A stretch of 64,000 nt of DNA from Myroides fluvii (GCF_009792295.1 NZ_CP039934.1:1756501-1820500), one strand, 5' to 3'. Positions 17,280 through 26,716 are shown, numbered from the stretch's first letter. Numbers and translations: made by a program. Notes: a model not told the origin generated them from the sequence alone.

Positions 17280-17334
17280 AAAGTCGTTATTGACAGTTGA
17301 ATACAAAGGTAAACATCTATCAGCATAACGACTT
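17280..17334 (-). promoter_or_regulatory. Hairpin with embedded promoter element between rpsB and tsf
   Basis: On the minus strand AAAGTCGTTAT (17324-17334) pairs with ATAACGACTTT (17280-17290), followed by a T-rich stretch, forming a terminator-like stem with a long loop. Inside the loop is a perfect -7 element TACCTTTG (17304-17311). It could reduce readthrough from rpsB while giving tsf its own start. Confidence 0.5.
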
Positions 17335-17352
17335 TATGATATTGTTAAAAAA

Positions 17353-18096
17353 TTATGCTTTAGCTTCAGCATCCGCTTTTACAGCTGGAGCTTCTTCTTT
17401 TTCAGTTTTTCTTTCTGCATTACCTTCGATAATAGCAGAAGTCACTAAAGATAATATTTTATCGATTGATTTAGAAGCATCATCGTTTGCTGGTATAACG
17501 TAATCAACTTGACGTGGATCAGAGTTCGTATCTACCATAGCGAAGATCGGAATGTTTAATTTTTGTGCTTCTTTAATCGCAATGTGTTCAGCTTTAATAT
17601 CTACAACAAATAGAGCTGCTGGTAGACGAGTCATGTCAGCAATAGAACCTAAGTTTTTCTCTAATTTTGCACGAAGACGCTCAACTTGTAAACGCTCTTT
17701 CTTAGAAAGCGTCATAAATGTACCGTCTTTTTTCATTCTATCAATAGAAGCCATTTTCTTAACAGCTTTACGGATAGTAACGAAGTTTGTTAACATACCA
17801 CCTGGCCATCTTTCAGTGATGTAAGGCATGTTAGCTGCAGCTGCTTTTTCAGCTACGATGTCTTTCGCTTGCTTTTTTGTAGCAACGAAAAGGATTTTTC
17901 TTCCTGATGCAGCGATTTTTTTCAAAGCTTCATTCGCTTCTTCAATTTTAGCTGCTGTTTTATATAGATTGATAATGTGAATACCATTACGCTCCATATA
18001 GATGTAAGGAGCCATGTTTGGATCCCATTTTCTAGTCATGTGTCCAAAGTGAACACCTGCTTCTAGTAATTCTTTAACTTCTACTTTGTTTGCCAT
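17353..18096 (-). CDS. rpsB: 30S ribosomal protein S2
   Basis: S2 binds the 30S head-body junction and is needed for S1 docking. The protein has 247 residues. Conserved blocks are LLEAGVHFGHMTRKWDPNM, YIYMERNGIHIINL, ILFVATKKQA, ERWPGGMLTNF, LPAALFVVDIKAEHIAIKEA (20 residues) and NIPIFAMVDTNSDP. A Lys/Glu/Ala-rich tail of about 25 residues extends the C-terminus. It precedes tsf as in most bacteria. The 140-base gap after rpsI shows no terminator and may carry the leader used for S2 autoregulation, which is known in other bacteria. Confidence 0.98.
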   Translation of the reverse strand: MANKVEVKELLEAGVHFGHMTRKWDPNMAPYIYMERNGIHIINLYKTAAKIEEANEALKKIAASGRKILFVATKKQAKDIVAEKAAAANMPYITERWPGGMLTNFVTIRKAVKKMASIDRMKKDGTFMTLSKKERLQVERLRAKLEKNLGSIADMTRLPAALFVVDIKAEHIAIKEAQKLNIPIFAMVDTNSDPRQVDYVIPANDDASKSIDKILSLVTSAIIEGNAERKTEKEEAPAVKADAEAKA

Positions 18097-18236
18097 TTTC
18101 TAATAGTTTACGTTCTGTTACTTTAGCAATGATTCAGTAGCGATTGCTCGGTCTCAACCATTTAGATGCTAAACTACTTCTTACAAAAAATGCAAGTGCG
18201 CAACAAAAACCTAGATTTTTTAATAATAAATAAATA

Positions 18237-18623
18237 TTAACGTTTAGAGAATTGGAATCTCTTACGAGCTTTTTTCTGACCGAATTTCTTACGCTCAACC
18301 ATACGAGGGTCACGAGTCAATAATCCTTCTGGTTTAAGAACTGCTCTGTTCTCAACATCAATTTCGCACATCGCTCTAGCAATTGCCATACGCACTGCCT
18401 CAGCTTGTCCTGTCGTTCCACCACCGTATACATTTACTTTGATGTCAAAGTTCTCAGCGTTCTCAGTAAGTGTAAGAGGCTGTAATACTTTGTACTGTAA
18501 TGTACCTGTAGGGAAATAAATTTTAAAATCTTTTTTGTTTACTGTAATGTTTCCTGTTCCTTCTGAAACATAAACACGAGCTACAGCGGTTTTTCTTCTA
18601 CCGATTTTGTGAATAACTCCCAT
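18237..18623 (-). CDS. rpsI: 30S ribosomal protein S9
   Basis: S9 contacts the P-site tRNA with its C-terminal tail. The protein has 128 residues, standard length. Blocks include [47 protein letters not shown] (20 residues), [14 protein letters not shown] and the diagnostic basic tail [14 protein letters not shown] ending in Lys-Arg. Its ATG overlaps the rplM stop by one base (TAATG), so the pair is translationally coupled. Confidence 0.98.
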   Translation of the reverse strand: MGVIHKIGRRKTAVARVYVSEGTGNITVNKKDFKIYFPTGTLQYKVLQPLTLTENAENFDIKVNVYGGGTTGQAEAVRMAIARAMCEIDVENRAVLKPEGLLTRDPRMVERKKFGQKKARKRFQFSKR

Positions 18624-19078
18624 TACTTAACTTCGTTTAAATTAACGGCTTTAGGTTGTTGAGCGCCATGTTTGTGCTCAGTTCCTACATTAACATTTAA
18701 ATTACGGAATAATTGTGCTCCTAATTTGTTCTTAGGCAACATCCCTTTGATTGCTTTCTCTACTAATAATGCAGGATTTTTTTGTTGCATTACTTTAGCA
18801 GTTAAAGATCTTTGTCCTCCTGGGTAACCTGTATGACGGATGTAAGTCTTGTCATCTAATTTGTTACCTGTTAGGTTGATTTTTTCTGCGTTGATTACGA
18901 TTACGTTGTCTCCACAGTCTACGTGCGGCGTGTAATTTGTCTTGTGTTTACCTCTTAAAAGTGTTGCCACTTTAGAAGCAAGACGACCCAAATTTTGGCC
19001 TTCAGCATCTACAACTAACCATTCTTTTTGAACAGTCGCTTTGTTTGCTGATACAGTCTTGTAGCTTAAACTTTCCAC
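18623..19078 (-). CDS. rplM: 50S ribosomal protein L13, GTG start
   Basis: L13 is an early assembly protein of the 50S subunit. The GTG at 19078 gives 151 residues beginning [20 protein letters not shown], which matches the usual flavobacterial start. The ATG at 19114 would add 12 atypical residues and lies almost on the predicted transcription start. Conserved blocks are [41 protein letters not shown] and [16 protein letters not shown]. It forms a coupled pair with rpsI. Confidence 0.95.
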   Translation of the reverse strand: MESLSYKTVSANKATVQKEWLVVDAEGQNLGRLASKVATLLRGKHKTNYTPHVDCGDNVIVINAEKINLTGNKLDDKTYIRHTGYPGGQRSLTAKVMQQKNPALLVEKAIKGMLPKNKLGAQLFRNLNVNVGTEHKHGAQQPKAVNLNEVK

Positions 19079-19125
19079 AATAATTTTGTATTTAATTAAA
19101 CATTCCATTCCCAATAAAGGGAGTG

Positions 19126-19156
19126 CAAAATTACATAATTTCTTTTATTATACAAA
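19126..19156 (-). promoter_or_regulatory. Promoter of rplM-rpsI
   Basis: On the minus strand TTTG (19153-19156) and TAATTTTG (19126-19133) are separated by exactly 19 bases; both are perfect matches to the Bacteroidota consensus. The predicted start is near 19120, giving a leader of about 40 bases to the GTG start of rplM. Confidence 0.8.
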
Positions 19157-19270
19157 TCCATACTGCTGTTTTTTGCTTTTATTTGCATTTAACAAGCTGA
19201 GTTGTAATTTGTTTGAACAGATTAACCCCTCCTTTTTTAGCTTCTAAACAAACGGAAAAAATAAGATTAT

Positions 19271-19849
19271 CTATAAATTGTAGCTTACTTTGTCGCAAGT
19301 TTTGAACTGAGATGCTTCTAATTCTTTCAAACCGAGTGCTTTTCTCCTGGTATTGACAGCTTCTTTGTCCGTTAAACAAGGTTGTCCAAATTGACCCCCA
19401 TACGGTAAAGGTAATCCCCTTACCCAATAATGTTTGTCTATGATTAAAGCAAAAACTTCGGGATTCATTCGCCCTATTTGTACTTCATTTAAAAATAAGT
19501 GATAGGCTGATTCCTGTTCGACTAGTTTTTCTGGATTGTGCAAGAGGATCGAAAAAGCAGCTAGTTTGACACACTCTTCTTGATAGTACGCTTTGCCTAG
19601 TAGTAATTCATTGGGCATGCCGTGTATTTTGACAAAATCAACGAGCTTCGCAAAGTGGATTGAATCTAGTTTTAGCAGTACTTCTCGGTTTACTGCATTG
19701 AAAGCTCGTTCTCGTATTCCTTGATCTGATCCATACCATTGACAAAGTTGAAAAGCAAGCTTTGCTTGTGCTGATGTTGACTGGGGTTGTGTACTCTTGC
19801 ATTGCAGAAAGAGCAGTGTCATACAAAACAAGAAAACGCTTCTTTTCAT
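19271..19849 (-). CDS. DUF6624-like lipoprotein
   Basis: This is a 192-residue lipoprotein. The signal peptide MKRSVFLFCMTLLFLQC gives lipidated Cys17. The body shows the pattern I associate with DUF6624: DQGIRERAF near the N-terminus, VKIHGMPNELLLGK, a helical stretch with HNPEKL, NPEVFALIIDKHYWVRGLPL with PYGGQFGQPC, and the end VNTRRKALGL. The function of that family is unknown. It starts 11 bases after the acyltransferase gene and is probably translated from the same mRNA. Family assignment is from memory of the motif order and needs a profile search. Confidence 0.65.
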   Translation of the reverse strand: MKRSVFLFCMTLLFLQCKSTQPQSTSAQAKLAFQLCQWYGSDQGIRERAFNAVNREVLLKLDSIHFAKLVDFVKIHGMPNELLLGKAYYQEECVKLAAFSILLHNPEKLVEQESAYHLFLNEVQIGRMNPEVFALIIDKHYWVRGLPLPYGGQFGQPCLTDKEAVNTRRKALGLKELEASQFKTCDKVSYNL

Positions 19850-19860
19850 CGTATTGAGGT

Positions 19861-20424
19861 TTAATATAGTTTAGGATTGTAATTCTCAGGGTACTTCGCC
19901 ATCTCTGCGTTATAGTAAGGGGCAATTTCATCAAGTAATTGTTCAAAGGATTTGTCTTCTACTCTGACTAATTTTACAATGCCACATTGCTTTTTCTTGT
20001 AATCCGCATAGCACAAAGCAATAGGGATGTCAGTTTGTCTTGCGATGTGATAGAACCCTTGTTTCCACTTTTCCGAATAGGAACGAGTCCCTTCGGGTGT
20101 ATTGATTAAAGCAATGGTGTCCGCCTCTTCGATTATTTGAACTGCATATTCTACTAAATTCTGACTTTTCGTACGGTCAACGCCAATACAGCCAAGGGCT
20201 TTAAAGAAGAAACCAAACCAGGATTTCGTATAATAATCCTTGATGAACATTTTAAAAGGCATGCCTAAAATCCAAAAACAGGCCAAGCTGTAATAAAAGT
20301 CCCAGTTGGATGTGTGGGGTACACAAATGAGAATACTCTTTTTTTCTTGTTTGAACGATTCGTCGTGTACTACAAGCTTCCATCCCGTAATAGCCAACAT
20401 AATTTTGCCCAATAGTTTTTTCAT
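19861..20424 (-). CDS. PlsC-like acyltransferase
   Basis: This 187-residue protein belongs to the glycerophospholipid acyltransferase superfamily. The catalytic H-x4-D motif is PHTSNWDFYYS, the substrate-binding motif is NTPEGTRSY (block III), and IGVDRTKSQN fits block II. It is shorter than typical PlsC (about 240) and lacks an N-terminal membrane segment beyond a weak hydrophobic stretch at residues 4-15. It may acylate lysophosphatidic acid or another lipid such as the ornithine lipids common in this phylum; the substrate is inference. It begins a two-gene unit with the DUF6624-like lipoprotein. Confidence 0.85.
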   Translation of the reverse strand: MKKLLGKIMLAITGWKLVVHDESFKQEKKSILICVPHTSNWDFYYSLACFWILGMPFKMFIKDYYTKSWFGFFFKALGCIGVDRTKSQNLVEYAVQIIEEADTIALINTPEGTRSYSEKWKQGFYHIARQTDIPIALCYADYKKKQCGIVKLVRVEDKSFEQLLDEIAPYYNAEMAKYPENYNPKLY

Positions 20425-20497
20425 CGCCTTGATTTAAAATGAAGTACAAAAGTAAGTTTTAATTCCAAACAATCTCCACTTGGGACAAATCAGGATA

Positions 20498-20530
20498 AAA
20501 AAAAGGGCTATTCTATTCGAATAACCCTTT
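20498..20530 (-). terminator. Terminator after DUF805 gene
   Basis: On the minus strand GGGTTATT pairs with AATAGCCC, preceded by AAA and followed by eight Ts, 20 bases past the DUF805 stop. Confidence 0.8.
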
Positions 20531-20549
20531 AATTGATCAGATGAAATCC

Positions 20550-20882
20550 TTAAGCATTTGCTTTAGGATCCGCTCCGTATTCATTATCTCCTTTAGTTCC
20601 TTCTGTAGCAGCCAGAATAAGGCTGTAAATAGGAATAAGGCAATACCATCCGTTTTTATTAACATCGTGCATTCTTCTAACGGCTACTGCAATTGTTGGT
20701 ACAAGTACCGCAAGAGCGTAAATATTTCCAAGGATGCCTGATTCAAATACTAATCCACTTACAAAGCCCAGTACAAATGAGATAATACAGTTAAATAGTA
20801 CAAAATACCAAAATTCACTTCTGCGTGCTCTACCATTGAAGTTTGCGTAGTTTTTTAAAACACTAACATAATAATTAATCAT
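20550..20882 (-). CDS. DUF805 inner-membrane protein
   Basis: This is a 110-residue membrane protein of the DUF805 family (YhaH type), whose role is unknown. The hallmark N-terminus YYVSVLKNYANFNGRARRSEFWYF is present (about residues 4-27), followed by helices at roughly 28-47 and 52-67, RRMHDVNKNGWYCLIP, and the tail TKGDNEYGADPKA that is typical of the family. A perfect -7 element TAAATTTG lies on the minus strand at 20908-20915. A second, divergent DUF805 protein is encoded at 45388-45771. Confidence 0.92.
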   Translation of the reverse strand: MINYYVSVLKNYANFNGRARRSEFWYFVLFNCIISFVLGFVSGLVFESGILGNIYALAVLVPTIAVAVRRMHDVNKNGWYCLIPIYSLILAATEGTKGDNEYGADPKANA

Positions 20883-20941
20883 AGGTTCTCTTTTTTTAAA
20901 TTTTATGCAAATTTACATAAATTAATATGGTATCCTAAGTG

Positions 20942-23752
20942 TTAATGTGCAATTAACCAATTTTCTCCAATTCCGAGGTCAACAACTAAAGGAACCTCCA
21001 AGGTGAAAGCACTTTCCATTTCTTTCTTGACCATAGACTGCAAGGCATCTAATTCTTCTTTGTGTGCATCAAACACCAACTCATCGTGTACTTGTAGCAA
21101 CATTTTAGATTTCCATTGCTCATTGACTAGTCGTTGGTGAATAGCAATCATGGCAATTTTAATAATATCGGCAGCACTTCCTTGGATTGGTGCATTTACT
21201 GCGTTTCGTTCTGCCGCACTGCGCACCACTGCATTCTGCGAGTGGATGTCTTTTAGGTAGCGTCTTCGACCTAAGATTGTTTGTACATATCCGTTTTCTC
21301 GAGCAAATTCGATTTGCTGAGCGATATAATCCTTGAGTTTTGGGTAAGTTTCATAATAGGCGTCAATCAATTCTTTACTTTCAGCACGTGATAAATTTGT
21401 TTGATTACTCAAGCCAAAGGCAGAAACCCCATAGATAATACCGAAGTTTACCGTTTTGGCGTGACTTCGCTGTTCTTTGGTTACCTCTTCTAATGGAACG
21501 TTGAATACACGTGCCGCTGTTGAGCGGTGAATGTCTTCCCCTTTTTTAAAGGATTCGATCATATTCGGTTCTTGACTTAAGGCTGCAATAATACGCAACT
21601 CAATCTGAGAGTAATCCGCTGCCATTAACACGTAATTTTCATCACGTGCAACAAACGCTTTTCGTACCAAACGCCCGCGTTCTGTTCGAATTGGGATGTT
21701 TTGTAGGTTTGGATTGTTTGAACTCAAACGTCCCGTTGCTGCTACAGCTTGCATGTATTCTGTGTGTACGCGATTGGTAACAGGGTTAATCTGCTTGGGC
21801 AAAGCATCCACATAGGTATTTTGTAACTTAATCAACTGACGCCAGTTCAAAATATCTTGTACAATAGGATTTTTTGCAGCTAAATCACTTAAAATTTCTT
21901 CACCTGTAGCGTATTGCCCTGTCTTTGTTTTCTTAGGTTTTGAACCGCCAATCTGCAATTTTTCGAAGAGTATGTCACCCAATTGTTTAGGAGAGGCTAG
22001 GTTAAATGTTTCGCCTGCAGTTTCGTAAATCGCCTGCTCTAATTGCTTGATATCGCTATCTAAGGTAGTTGATAAAGTGTGTAAAAACTCGACGTCTAGG
22101 CGAATCCCTTCATTCTCCATATCTGCTAATACTGAAACTAAGGGAATTTCAATATCGCGGAATAATTGCGCCGTCTGAGTGGCTTCTAGCTGAGGTAAGA
22201 ATACCTGTTTTAGTTGGAATGTTACATCCGCATCTTCTCCTGCGTATTCTTTGGTTTGTTCAACCTCGACCTCGCGCATGGACTTTTGATTTTTGCCTTT
22301 TTTGCCAATTAAGGACTCAATGGGTTGAGGGGTATAGTTTAAATAGGTCTCTGCTAAGACATCCATGTTGTGACGCATATCTGGATTAATCAAATAGTGC
22401 GCAATCATCGTGTCAAACAACGGGTGGTTGACCTGGATATCGTATTGTTTTAAAACCTTAATGTCGTATTTTAAGTTTTGCCCAATCTTTTCAATACTCG
22501 TTGATTCAAAGAAAGGCTTGAAGTGTTCTAGCGTTTCTAAGACTTCAATTTTATTTTCTGAAAGTGGTACGTAAAAGGCCGTTCCCTTGTCAAAAGAAAA
22601 TGCAATACCCACTAATTCTGCTGTTAAAGGATCTAAACCAGTGGTTTCTGTGTCAAAACAAACACTGGTTTGTTGCATTAACTGCTGAGCTAATAAGCGA
22701 ATAGCCATCGGAGATTGTACCAGTTGATAGACGTGTTGTGTCGTCTCTAAGGTTTGGTATGGTGACTGTGTGCCATTGCCCTCTGCGGTGTCAAATAGAG
22801 AAAATTGTTCCTCTTGATTTGCCACTTGTATAGGTAGGTTAGTGGTCGTTGCCGTATTCTGAGGTGCAGAAGAGAAAATTCTGTCAAATTGCTCCTTCAT
22901 TCTCCTAAATTCTAACTCAACGAATAGCGCATCTGTTTTTTCAACATCAGGTTGTTCTAAGATGTAGCTATCTGCATGAAAGGTTACAGGACAATCTAAG
23001 ATAATCGTCGCTAATTTTTTAGAAAGCAACCCTTTTTCTTTATTGGCTTCTATATTTTCTTTCATTTTCCCCTTTAATTCATGAGTATGAGCTAAAAGGT
23101 TTTCCATAGATCCGTATTCTTTGATGAATTTTTTTGCTGTCTTTTCACCAACACCGGGTAATCCTGGTATATTGTCTACCGCATCTCCCATCATACCCAA
23201 AAAGTCAATTACTTGCTCTGGATGATCTACTTCAAATTTTTCTTTTACTTTTTCAACATCCCAGATTTCAATCCCATTGCCCATTCGAGCAGGGCGGTAC
23301 ATGACGATATTATCTGAAACAAGCTGTGCGTAATCTTTATCAGGTGTAACCATATACACCATGAAATCTTCTTTTTCTGCTTGTTTAGAGATGGTTCCAA
23401 TTAAATCATCAGCCTCAAAACCAGAAACTTCAATAATGGGAATATGCATGGCTTTCAAAATCGCTTTGATGTAAGGCACTGCAATTTTAATCGCTTCAGG
23501 TGTTGCATCTCGGTTGGCTTTGTATTCGGGGAAGATAGCTAAGCGATCCTTACTCCCTCCATTGTCAAAAGCAACAGCTAAGTGATCGGGATTTTCTCTT
23601 TTGATGACATCTAAAAGTGAATTCATAAACCCTAAAACCGCAGAGGTATCTAATCCTTTTGAATTGATCCTAGGGTTTTTAATAAGCGCGTAATATCCTC
23701 TAAAGATTAAAGCATAAGCGTCTAGTAAAAAAAGACGTTTTTGTTGAGCCAT
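20942..23752 (-). CDS. polA: DNA polymerase I
   Basis: Pol I fills gaps in repair and removes RNA primers. The 936-residue protein has three domains. The N-terminal 5'-3' exonuclease (about 1-290) shows LLDAYALIFRGYYAL, FEADDLIGT and VDNIPGLPGVGEKTAKKFI. The proofreading domain starts near 340, and its ExoI motif FDTETTGLD places Asp367 and Glu369, so proofreading looks active, unlike in Taq-type enzymes. The polymerase domain has MAADYSQIELRI (motif A), KTVNFGIIYG (motif B) and QVHDELVFD (motif C). A perfect -7 element TATCTTTG lies on the minus strand at 23787-23794. It is transcribed alone. Confidence 0.98.
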   Translation of the reverse strand: MAQQKRLFLLDAYALIFRGYYALIKNPRINSKGLDTSAVLGFMNSLLDVIKRENPDHLAVAFDNGGSKDRLAIFPEYKANRDATPEAIKIAVPYIKAILKAMHIPIIEVSGFEADDLIGTISKQAEKEDFMVYMVTPDKDYAQLVSDNIVMYRPARMGNGIEIWDVEKVKEKFEVDHPEQVIDFLGMMGDAVDNIPGLPGVGEKTAKKFIKEYGSMENLLAHTHELKGKMKENIEANKEKGLLSKKLATIILDCPVTFHADSYILEQPDVEKTDALFVELEFRRMKEQFDRIFSSAPQNTATTTNLPIQVANQEEQFSLFDTAEGNGTQSPYQTLETTQHVYQLVQSPMAIRLLAQQLMQQTSVCFDTETTGLDPLTAELVGIAFSFDKGTAFYVPLSENKIEVLETLEHFKPFFESTSIEKIGQNLKYDIKVLKQYDIQVNHPLFDTMIAHYLINPDMRHNMDVLAETYLNYTPQPIESLIGKKGKNQKSMREVEVEQTKEYAGEDADVTFQLKQVFLPQLEATQTAQLFRDIEIPLVSVLADMENEGIRLDVEFLHTLSTTLDSDIKQLEQAIYETAGETFNLASPKQLGDILFEKLQIGGSKPKKTKTGQYATGEEILSDLAAKNPIVQDILNWRQLIKLQNTYVDALPKQINPVTNRVHTEYMQAVAATGRLSSNNPNLQNIPIRTERGRLVRKAFVARDENYVLMAADYSQIELRIIAALSQEPNMIESFKKGEDIHRSTAARVFNVPLEEVTKEQRSHAKTVNFGIIYGVSAFGLSNQTNLSRAESKELIDAYYETYPKLKDYIAQQIEFARENGYVQTILGRRRYLKDIHSQNAVVRSAAERNAVNAPIQGSAADIIKIAMIAIHQRLVNEQWKSKMLLQVHDELVFDAHKEELDALQSMVKKEMESAFTLEVPLVVDLGIGENWLIAH

Positions 23753-24008
23753 TGAATGATGGTTTAATTTAATACTGAATGAAATTCAAAGATAGTGATT
23801 TTGTTTTGCTAAGCGTGTAGTGCTACAAGGTGAATGAATGGATTTTTCCGTTAAATACAAGGAGATGTAGTATGGGGTTGGTTTATTTTTTTTAGTGATT
23901 TGTGTGTATTTTTTTAGGTTGTTGAGTTATTTTGTTGATTTAAAATTGGTTTTATTAAATAATTATTAATAGACTTGTGAGTTGTTTATTAATAAAAAAG
24001 ATAAATTT

Positions 24009-25184
24009 ATGAAAAAAATTCACCTTAAATTAGGAGTTTTAGCTCTAGCGGCTTCGGGATTACTAACAACCGCAGCTTGTTCAAGTGACGATCACAATTA
24101 CCTTAAAAAAGACGATAAAGAAAATCCTATACCAGAAGACGGAGAAGAGGAGGAAGGACCTGATGATTCAGTAGCGGCGGCTACGTTAAAAGTAGAGATT
24201 GTTTCGGTAGGAGAAGAATCGGTTACATTTAAGTTAGCAGCAGAAAATGCGAAGAAAGTATACTATTTAATTCAAGAAAAAGGAGTTGAAGCAACAGCAG
24301 AACTTGTTCAAGAACAGGGGATAGCGGTAGATAATCTTGTAGCAGAACAAACGGCGGAAGGATTAGATCCGGATACAGAATACGTCTTGTACGCGGTTGC
24401 ATTAAATGCAGAGGATATAGCAACTTTTAATGCGAGAGGAATTGAGTTCAAAACACAGAAAAAAGTTGATGTAAGTATTACTTTGACTAATATTGATGCT
24501 ACGCATGAACGTGTTATGTTTACATTAACTCCAGTAGGAGCAGTAAAAGCGCGCTATATGGTCGTAGAGAAAAGTACAGTGGAAGGAAGAGAAGTAACAG
24601 CTGAAGAAGTGCTAGAAGAAGGTTCAAACATTATGAATCTAAATCAACCGAGTAACTTGAAACCAAAAGTGGCACATGCTAATACAGATTATGTCATTTT
24701 TGCTGCTGGATTGTCTGCAACAGGAGCAACGGTAATCGTGAGTGAAGAGGTTCGTACAAAAGATGAGTCAGAAGCACCTGTTGATGAAGAATTAAAAGTC
24801 ATGACAAATATGAACTTCGTTGGAGATGAGGTAGGGCATACGGTTGCGTATTACTTGTACTTATCAAATGATCAATTGGACGTACAATTTACTGTAGCTG
24901 CTGCTCAAGCCGATGAAGATATTTTAAAAGAAGGGCGTTATATCCGCAATGCAAGCCAAGGACCAGGAAGGCCAGGAGCAGATGAAGTAGGCAAATCCTT
25001 CAAAATCTTAAACAAAGGAACAGGTGCACTAGATACGGATATTGATTACGGTGAAATTAGAATTACAAAAACATCAGCTACGGAATATAAAGTAGAGATC
25101 GATATGGTGAGAAGAACGGATGTGACCAAGCGTTTCAAAGCCCTATTTAACGGTGTTCCTGTGAGAGGAGAACCTAGACCTTAA
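24009..25184 (+). CDS. Surface lipoprotein with fibronectin-like domains
   Basis: This is a 391-residue lipoprotein of unknown function. The signal peptide MKKIHLKLGVLALAASGLL ends in TTAAC, with lipidated Cys24 followed by SSDD, an acidic-serine signature like those that send lipoproteins to the cell surface in this phylum. An acidic linker (about residues 32-50) follows. Two domains resembling fibronectin type III repeat the order VEIVSVGEESVTFKLAAENAK...DPDTEYVLYAVAL and ITLTNIDATHERVMFTLTPV...HANTDYVIFAAGL. A C-terminal beta domain follows. The ATG at 24009 is chosen over an in-frame TTG nine codons earlier because it begins the signal peptide. Binding or adhesion is inference. Confidence 0.75.
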   Translation: MKKIHLKLGVLALAASGLLTTAACSSDDHNYLKKDDKENPIPEDGEEEEGPDDSVAAATLKVEIVSVGEESVTFKLAAENAKKVYYLIQEKGVEATAELVQEQGIAVDNLVAEQTAEGLDPDTEYVLYAVALNAEDIATFNARGIEFKTQKKVDVSITLTNIDATHERVMFTLTPVGAVKARYMVVEKSTVEGREVTAEEVLEEGSNIMNLNQPSNLKPKVAHANTDYVIFAAGLSATGATVIVSEEVRTKDESEAPVDEELKVMTNMNFVGDEVGHTVAYYLYLSNDQLDVQFTVAAAQADEDILKEGRYIRNASQGPGRPGADEVGKSFKILNKGTGALDTDIDYGEIRITKTSATEYKVEIDMVRRTDVTKRFKALFNGVPVRGEPRP

Positions 25185-25218
25185 TTTAAAAAGTAAATTC
25201 GTTTATTATCAGTTAGTA

Positions 25219-25256
25219 AAAGAGGGTGTCCCAAAAGGTCATCCTCTTACTTTTTA
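25219..25256 (+). terminator. Terminator after surface lipoprotein
   Basis: AAGAGG pairs with CCTCTT around an imperfect inner stem (GTG and CAT) and a CCCAAAAGG loop, followed by ACTTTTTAT. The stem is imperfect but well placed 35 bases after the stop. Confidence 0.6.
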
Positions 25257-25432
25257 TATAAAAACGGTTTTTCTGATTTCAATTAAGATTTAACGCATTT
25301 AGAATGCATTTTAGTTTTAGGCTGTTTTATTTTTGTTTAAGGAGTTGTTTTTTAGACGGCCTCTTTTTTTGGATGTAAAACAGACAAAATCTCCATTTTT
25401 TCAGCAAGGCTATTAATCTTTGTTAAAGATAT

Positions 25433-25462
25433 TTTGATACGTTAGACAAAAAACTAACTTTG
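25433..25462 (+). promoter_or_regulatory. Promoter of membrane metallophosphoesterase
   Basis: TTTG (25433-25436), an 18-base spacer and TAACTTTG (25455-25462) match both consensus boxes perfectly. The ATG at 25481 lies 18 bases beyond, and a TTG that would lengthen the frame falls inside the -7 box. Confidence 0.75.
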
Positions 25463-25480
25463 TTACTTATAGCTTTTACT

Positions 25481-26716
25481 ATGTTGAATTTAGCATTCTT
25501 ATTACCTGTTTTACTGTTGGTTGAATTTTATACCTATCAAGCGGTAAAGCAATTGACCCATCATAAGTTTTTTCGATTATTATACTTTATTTGTTCCGCG
25601 CTGATTGTAGCCTATATTGCCTACGGATTCTCTCGTTTTGATCGCGCATCGGGACAAAATCACCAGTCCATGTTAGCCGCTGCCTTGATTGTTTTAGTGT
25701 ATTTGCCTAAAGTACTAATCACAGTGTTGTTGTTACTAGAAGATGTCGTGCGTGTATTGCGTGGTATCGTACACTATTTTAGAAGAGAAAAAATAAGCAA
25801 GAAGGATAGGTTTCTTCCAGAGCGAAGAAAGTTCATCACACAGTTGGCTTTTGGAATAGCAGCCCTTCCTTTTATTTCTGTCTTACACGGAATTACAATC
25901 GGACGCTATAAATTTCAAGTACACAAGCACATCTTGACGTTTGACGATTTGCCCGAGGCTTTTGATGGCTTTACGATTACCCAGCTTTCGGATATTCATT
26001 CAGGGAGTTTTGACAATCGCGAGAAATTAGAATACGCCATTGATTTAGTGAATCAGCAACAGTCGGATGTATTGTTGTTTACAGGTGATTTAGTAAATAG
26101 CTTAGCTAGTGAGATGACGCCTTGGCTAGATGTTTTTCAAAAAATAGAACAACATCCTTTTGGGAATTACTCTATTTTAGGTAATCACGATTATGGAGAA
26201 TACATCCAATGGGACACAGATGAAGAACGCGAGCGCAACTTTAAGGCGATTTGTACTTTGAGTCCCGCAATTGGATTTACTTTATTGCGCAATGAAAATG
26301 TACGCTTGCGAAAGGGAGAGGATAGTCTGGTTCTTGTTGGAGTTGAAAATTGGGGTGAACGCGCTCATTTCATGAAGTATGGAGACCTGGATCAAGCAAC
26401 AAAAGGCGTGCAAGCTGATGATTTTAAAGTGTTATTGACACATGATCCTTCGCATTGGGAAGCTAAAGTATGGGAGCATCCGAAAAACTTTCAATTGACT
26501 TTATCAGGACATACGCATGGCAGTCAGTTTGGAATCGAAATCCCAGGTTTTATTAAATGGAGTCCAATTCAATATGTCTACAAGCAATGGGCAGGACTAT
26601 ATGAAAAGATGGGAAAAATGATTTATGTTAATCGAGGATTTGGTTATCACGCTTACCAAGGACGAACAGGAATTTGGCCCGAGATAACGGTTATCGAATT
26701 GCGAAAGAAAAAATAG
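25481..26716 (+). CDS. Membrane-anchored metallophosphoesterase
   Basis: This is a 411-residue calcineurin-like phosphoesterase of the YaeI/YkuE type. Three or four N-terminal helices occupy about residues 1-95. A basic linker ends in PERRKFITQLAFGIAALPF, which resembles a Tat signal (RRKFI followed by a hydrophobic run) placed inside the protein. The metal-binding motifs are intact: QLSDIHSGSF (DxH), FTGDLVNS (GD), LGNHDYGE (GNHD) and LSGHTHGSQFG (GHxH). Relatives act on UDP-diacylglucosamine or similar phosphodiesters at the membrane. The start at 25481 is fixed by the promoter. It is followed by a thioredoxin-like gene. Confidence 0.9.
   Translation: MLNLAFLLPVLLLVEFYTYQAVKQLTHHKFFRLLYFICSALIVAYIAYGFSRFDRASGQNHQSMLAAALIVLVYLPKVLITVLLLLEDVVRVLRGIVHYFRREKISKKDRFLPERRKFITQLAFGIAALPFISVLHGITIGRYKFQVHKHILTFDDLPEAFDGFTITQLSDIHSGSFDNREKLEYAIDLVNQQQSDVLLFTGDLVNSLASEMTPWLDVFQKIEQHPFGNYSILGNHDYGEYIQWDTDEERERNFKAICTLSPAIGFTLLRNENVRLRKGEDSLVLVGVENWGERAHFMKYGDLDQATKGVQADDFKVLLTHDPSHWEAKVWEHPKNFQLTLSGHTHGSQFGIEIPGFIKWSPIQYVYKQWAGLYEKMGKMIYVNRGFGYHAYQGRTGIWPEITVIELRKKK

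Noticed and set aside
19079..19114. ATG start of rplM adding 12 residues
   Set aside because: The family begins at the GTG 19078, and the ATG is only about six bases from the predicted transcription start.
25460..25480. Upstream TTG start of the metallophosphoesterase
   Set aside because: The TTG is inside the perfect -7 box TAACTTTG, so it cannot be translated from that promoter.
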